Assembly (NCBI RefSeq): GCF_003460605.1
Contig: NZ_QTVN01000009.1
Span: 169,332-233,331 of the forward strand
Reading direction: 5' to 3'
Length of the DNA stretch: 64,000 nt
Source: Ruminococcus sp. AF31-8BH
GTDB lineage: Bacteria; Bacillota; Clostridia; Lachnospirales; Lachnospiraceae
The position numbers and the translations under genes are program-made. The notes beneath the pieces are model-generated. The model saw only the letters and a program-made list of their open reading frames with translations. It did no database searches and was not told the origin of the DNA. Shown here in pieces: positions 62,384 through 64,000 of this stretch (position 1 is the stretch's first letter; the number at the start of each line of letters is the position of its first letter).

Positions 62384-62582
62384 TTGACAGAAGAGAGGGG
62401 TTATAATATAATTACTCAATGTGACGTAGTGCGAGATACTTTAGCCAATAGCCCCGGCGACAGTATTTATCAGCGGTTTCGGACATTTCCGCAGTAATTG
62501 CACCATCGTTTCCATATTACTAAAATATGCGAGATATCGCATTTATACAAACAATCGTTGATAAATAACAGGAGGTAAAACC
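62384..62582 (+). promoter_or_regulatory. rplM-rpsI promoter and 5' leader
   Basis: TTGACA (62384-62389), 17 bp, TATAAT (62407-62412) is a consensus promoter. The leader of about 165 nt includes pairings such as TGCGAGATATCGCA (62528-62541). Firmicutes often have an autoregulatory L13 leader here; this RNA may be one but was not matched to it. The 285 bp before the promoter (62099-62383) shows no gene, only AT-rich DNA with several TGTGGAAAA-like words. Confidence 0.75.
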
Positions 62583-63011
62583 ATGCAGACTTATATGGCT
62601 AATCCAGATAAAATCGAGAGAAAATGGTATGTAGTTGACGCTGAAGGCTGCACCCTTGGCCGTCTGGCTTCTGGCGTAGCAAGCGTTTTAAGAGGAAAGA
62701 ACAAACCTCAGTTTACACCACACGTTGACACAGGTGATTATGTAATCGTTGTTAACGCTGACAAGATCAAAGTTACAGGTAAGAAAATGGATCAGAAGAT
62801 CTACTACAATCACTCTGATTATGTAGGTGGAATGAAAGAGACTACATTAAAAGAGATGATGGCTAAGAAACCTGAGAAAGTTGTTGAGCTGGCAGTTAAA
62901 GGTATGCTTCCAAAAGGACCATTAGGAAGAGAAATGTACACAAAACTTTTCGTTTATGCCGGACCTGAACACAAACATGCGGCTCAGAAACCGGAAGTTT
63001 TAACATTTTAA
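62583..63011 (+). CDS. rplM: 50S ribosomal protein L13
   Basis: 142 residues; a large-subunit assembly protein. [96 protein letters not shown] are diagnostic. AGGAGGTAAAACC precedes the ATG. Co-transcribed with rpsI. Confidence 0.98.
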   Translation: MQTYMANPDKIERKWYVVDAEGCTLGRLASGVASVLRGKNKPQFTPHVDTGDYVIVVNADKIKVTGKKMDQKIYYNHSDYVGGMKETTLKEMMAKKPEKVVELAVKGMLPKGPLGREMYTKLFVYAGPEHKHAAQKPEVLTF

Positions 63012-63028
63012 TGAGGAGGTAGAAAACA

Positions 63029-63421
63029 TTGGCTAGCGCAAAATTCTACGGAACAGGAAGAAGAAAAAAATCAGTAGCAAGAGTTTACCTTACCCCAGGT
63101 ACTGGTAAAATCACTATCAATAAAAGAGACATCGATGAGTATTTCGGATTAGATACTCTTAAAGTTATCGTTCGTCAGCCACTGGCTGCTACCGAAACAG
63201 ATGGTAAATTCGATATCCTTGTAAATGTACACGGTGGCGGATATACAGGACAGGCTGGTGCTATCAGACATGGTATCTCCAGAGCCCTTCTTGAAGCAGA
63301 TAAAGAGTACAGACCAGTTCTTAAAGCAGCAGGATTCCTTACTCGTGATCCTCGTATGAAAGAACGTAAGAAACCAGGTCTCAAAGCAGCTCGTCGCGCT
63401 CCGCAGTTCAGCAAACGATAA
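63029..63421 (+). CDS. rpsI: 30S ribosomal protein S9
   Basis: 130 residues. [34 protein letters not shown] at the start, [20 protein letters not shown], and the conserved [17 protein letters not shown] tail that reaches the P-site tRNA. The start is TTG at 63029 after GAGGAGGTAGAAAACA. The 3' end of rpsI is a known insertion site for mobile elements in Firmicutes; the sequence behind it here is atypical. Confidence 0.98.
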   Translation: MASAKFYGTGRRKKSVARVYLTPGTGKITINKRDIDEYFGLDTLKVIVRQPLAATETDGKFDILVNVHGGGYTGQAGAIRHGISRALLEADKEYRPVLKAAGFLTRDPRMKERKKPGLKAARRAPQFSKR

Positions 63422-63453
63422 TCGACTGCTCAGACTATATCAAAATGGTTCAA

Positions 63454-63485
63454 AAACCCCGGAAAATCAAGGTTTTCCGGGGTTT
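63454..63485 (+). terminator. Terminator after rpsI
   Basis: Perfect 13-bp stem AAACCCCGGAAAA / TTTTCCGGGGTTT with TCAAGG loop, then CCTTAT. Confidence 0.85.
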
Positions 63486-63676
63486 CCTTATACCTAAACG
63501 GGCTGATATAGTTTGACCTCATTTGACCAAACGAGAGCCGTTTTCACCCAATTTTTAGTGGTTAAATATAGGACAACCGGCAAAAATGGGGTCAAAAAAC
63601 GGCCTTAGTGGTTAAAAAATAGGAGGGTTTGGCATAATCTGACCAAATCTGAACAATTAAATACGATTCTAATGCA
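63486..63676. repeat. Repeat-bearing insertion region behind rpsI
   Basis: No supported gene. TTAGTGGTTAAA occurs at 63555-63566 and again at 63605-63616, exactly 50 bp apart, each followed by an A/T-rich TAGGA. Several TTTGACC/TCTGACC words flank them. Such spaced repeats resemble arm-type sites of a tyrosine integrase, which suggests an end of a past or present element. Confidence 0.4.
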
Positions 63677-63709
63677 GGCACTCAGTAACAAATAACTGGG
63701 TGCTTTTTG
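63677..63709 (+). terminator. Terminator-like hairpin beside the intron fragment
   Basis: GCACTCAGT / AACTGGGTGC stem followed by TTTTTG. It lies between the repeat region and the reverse transcriptase fragment. Confidence 0.7.
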
Positions 63710-63714
63710 TTTCA

Positions 63715-63957
63715 GAGATTCCGGCATTAGAAAGAAGATTTTGAAATCATCGGCATATCGCACCGCATGCACTTCTTTCAGTCTGCTTCTGCGCAAAGCC
63801 CTGTAAGCATGGCTTTTGATAACTGTTCCCTGCTTATTGCTTCTTGTTGTAAAATCTCTTTTCGTTGGCATTTCTTCCCATTGGGAAGTAATCCACCAAT
63901 CCAACTCGTTCAAAACAATGTTTGCAAGCAATGGCGACAGGATACCGCCTTATGACG
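63715..63957 (-). pseudogene. Group II intron reverse transcriptase fragment
   Basis: A piece of the palm domain: GGILSPLLANIVLNELDWWI (motif 4 region), then EMPTKRDFTTRSN, and RLKEVHAVRYADDFKIF with the catalytic YADD. Upstream, the expected TPQ before GGIL is replaced and a TAA codon interrupts the frame (63956-63958). After FKIFF the sequence leaves the family. It is therefore an isolated core fragment. To its right the DNA (63952-63986) contains an imperfect tandem TTATGACGAG duplication. Confidence 0.8.
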
Positions 63958-64000
63958 AGATAAACGTTATGACGAGTTAACGCTGATTATCTGCGTAAAT

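Overview
The window looks like a chromosomal segment of a human-gut Lachnospiraceae, most like Blautia. This is inferred from gene content and protein style, because no rRNA is present. Supporting signs are a Firmicutes-type ugpC/PucR pair, a ChvE-GguAB importer with a YesMN-type sensor system, adjacent ECF transporter genes and truA, strong AGGAGG ribosome sites, and frequent degenerate or mobile remnants. The window opens inside carB and closes in a broken group II intron reverse transcriptase behind rpsI.

Layout. 1-8.6 kb: housekeeping and transport (carB 3' part, uppP, glpK, a PucR regulator with ugpC, a DUF89 protein). 8.8-22.6 kb: a substrate-binding-protein gene split by a 12.75-kb integrative mobilizable element. 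The element carries a large serine recombinase, a two-component system plus ABC exporter cassette, a MOBV relaxase, primase parts, an XRE regulator, an oriT and a DUF4258/YgiT pair. Joining the host flanks at the shared 7-bp core restores a 338-codon frame exactly. 22.7-31 kb: an eroded stretch with gene remnants (acetyltransferase, membrane protein, SBP_bac_3, hybrid kinase), mixed with intact genes (methyltransferase, XRE-TPR, pepV, AraC, TauE). It includes a c-di-GMP-I riboswitch in front of the broken kinase. 31-40.8 kb: two MATE pumps, an acetyltransferase, a J-domain protein, a MarR-MATE operon with a clear operator, malQ, CYTH, proC and DJ-1. 40.9-50.8 kb: a protein quality-control run (tig, clpP, clpX, lon, engB), then the ECF module ecfA1-ecfA2-ecfT and truA. 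50.8-51.1 kb: a large structured RNA candidate. 51.3-60.6 kb: a sugar uptake and sensing locus (chvE, gguA, gguB, membrane-anchored binding protein, histidine kinase, AraC-type response regulator, binding lipoprotein). 60.9-64 kb: a cation efflux gene, rplM-rpsI, then an insertion-prone region with intron debris.

The mobile element appears to be decaying. The relaxase has an in-frame amber codon, the primase/helicase has lost its ATPase core, the XRE regulator has a frameshift and no ordinary start codon, and the DUF4258 gene has a poly-A frameshift. The recombinase, the regulatory/exporter cassette, the att cores and the oriT core look intact. The most unusual points are the recombinase whose C-terminus is supplied by whatever lies across the attachment site, the 28-bp direct repeats that bracket the two-component/ABC cassette, and the pseudoknotted RNA behind truA.
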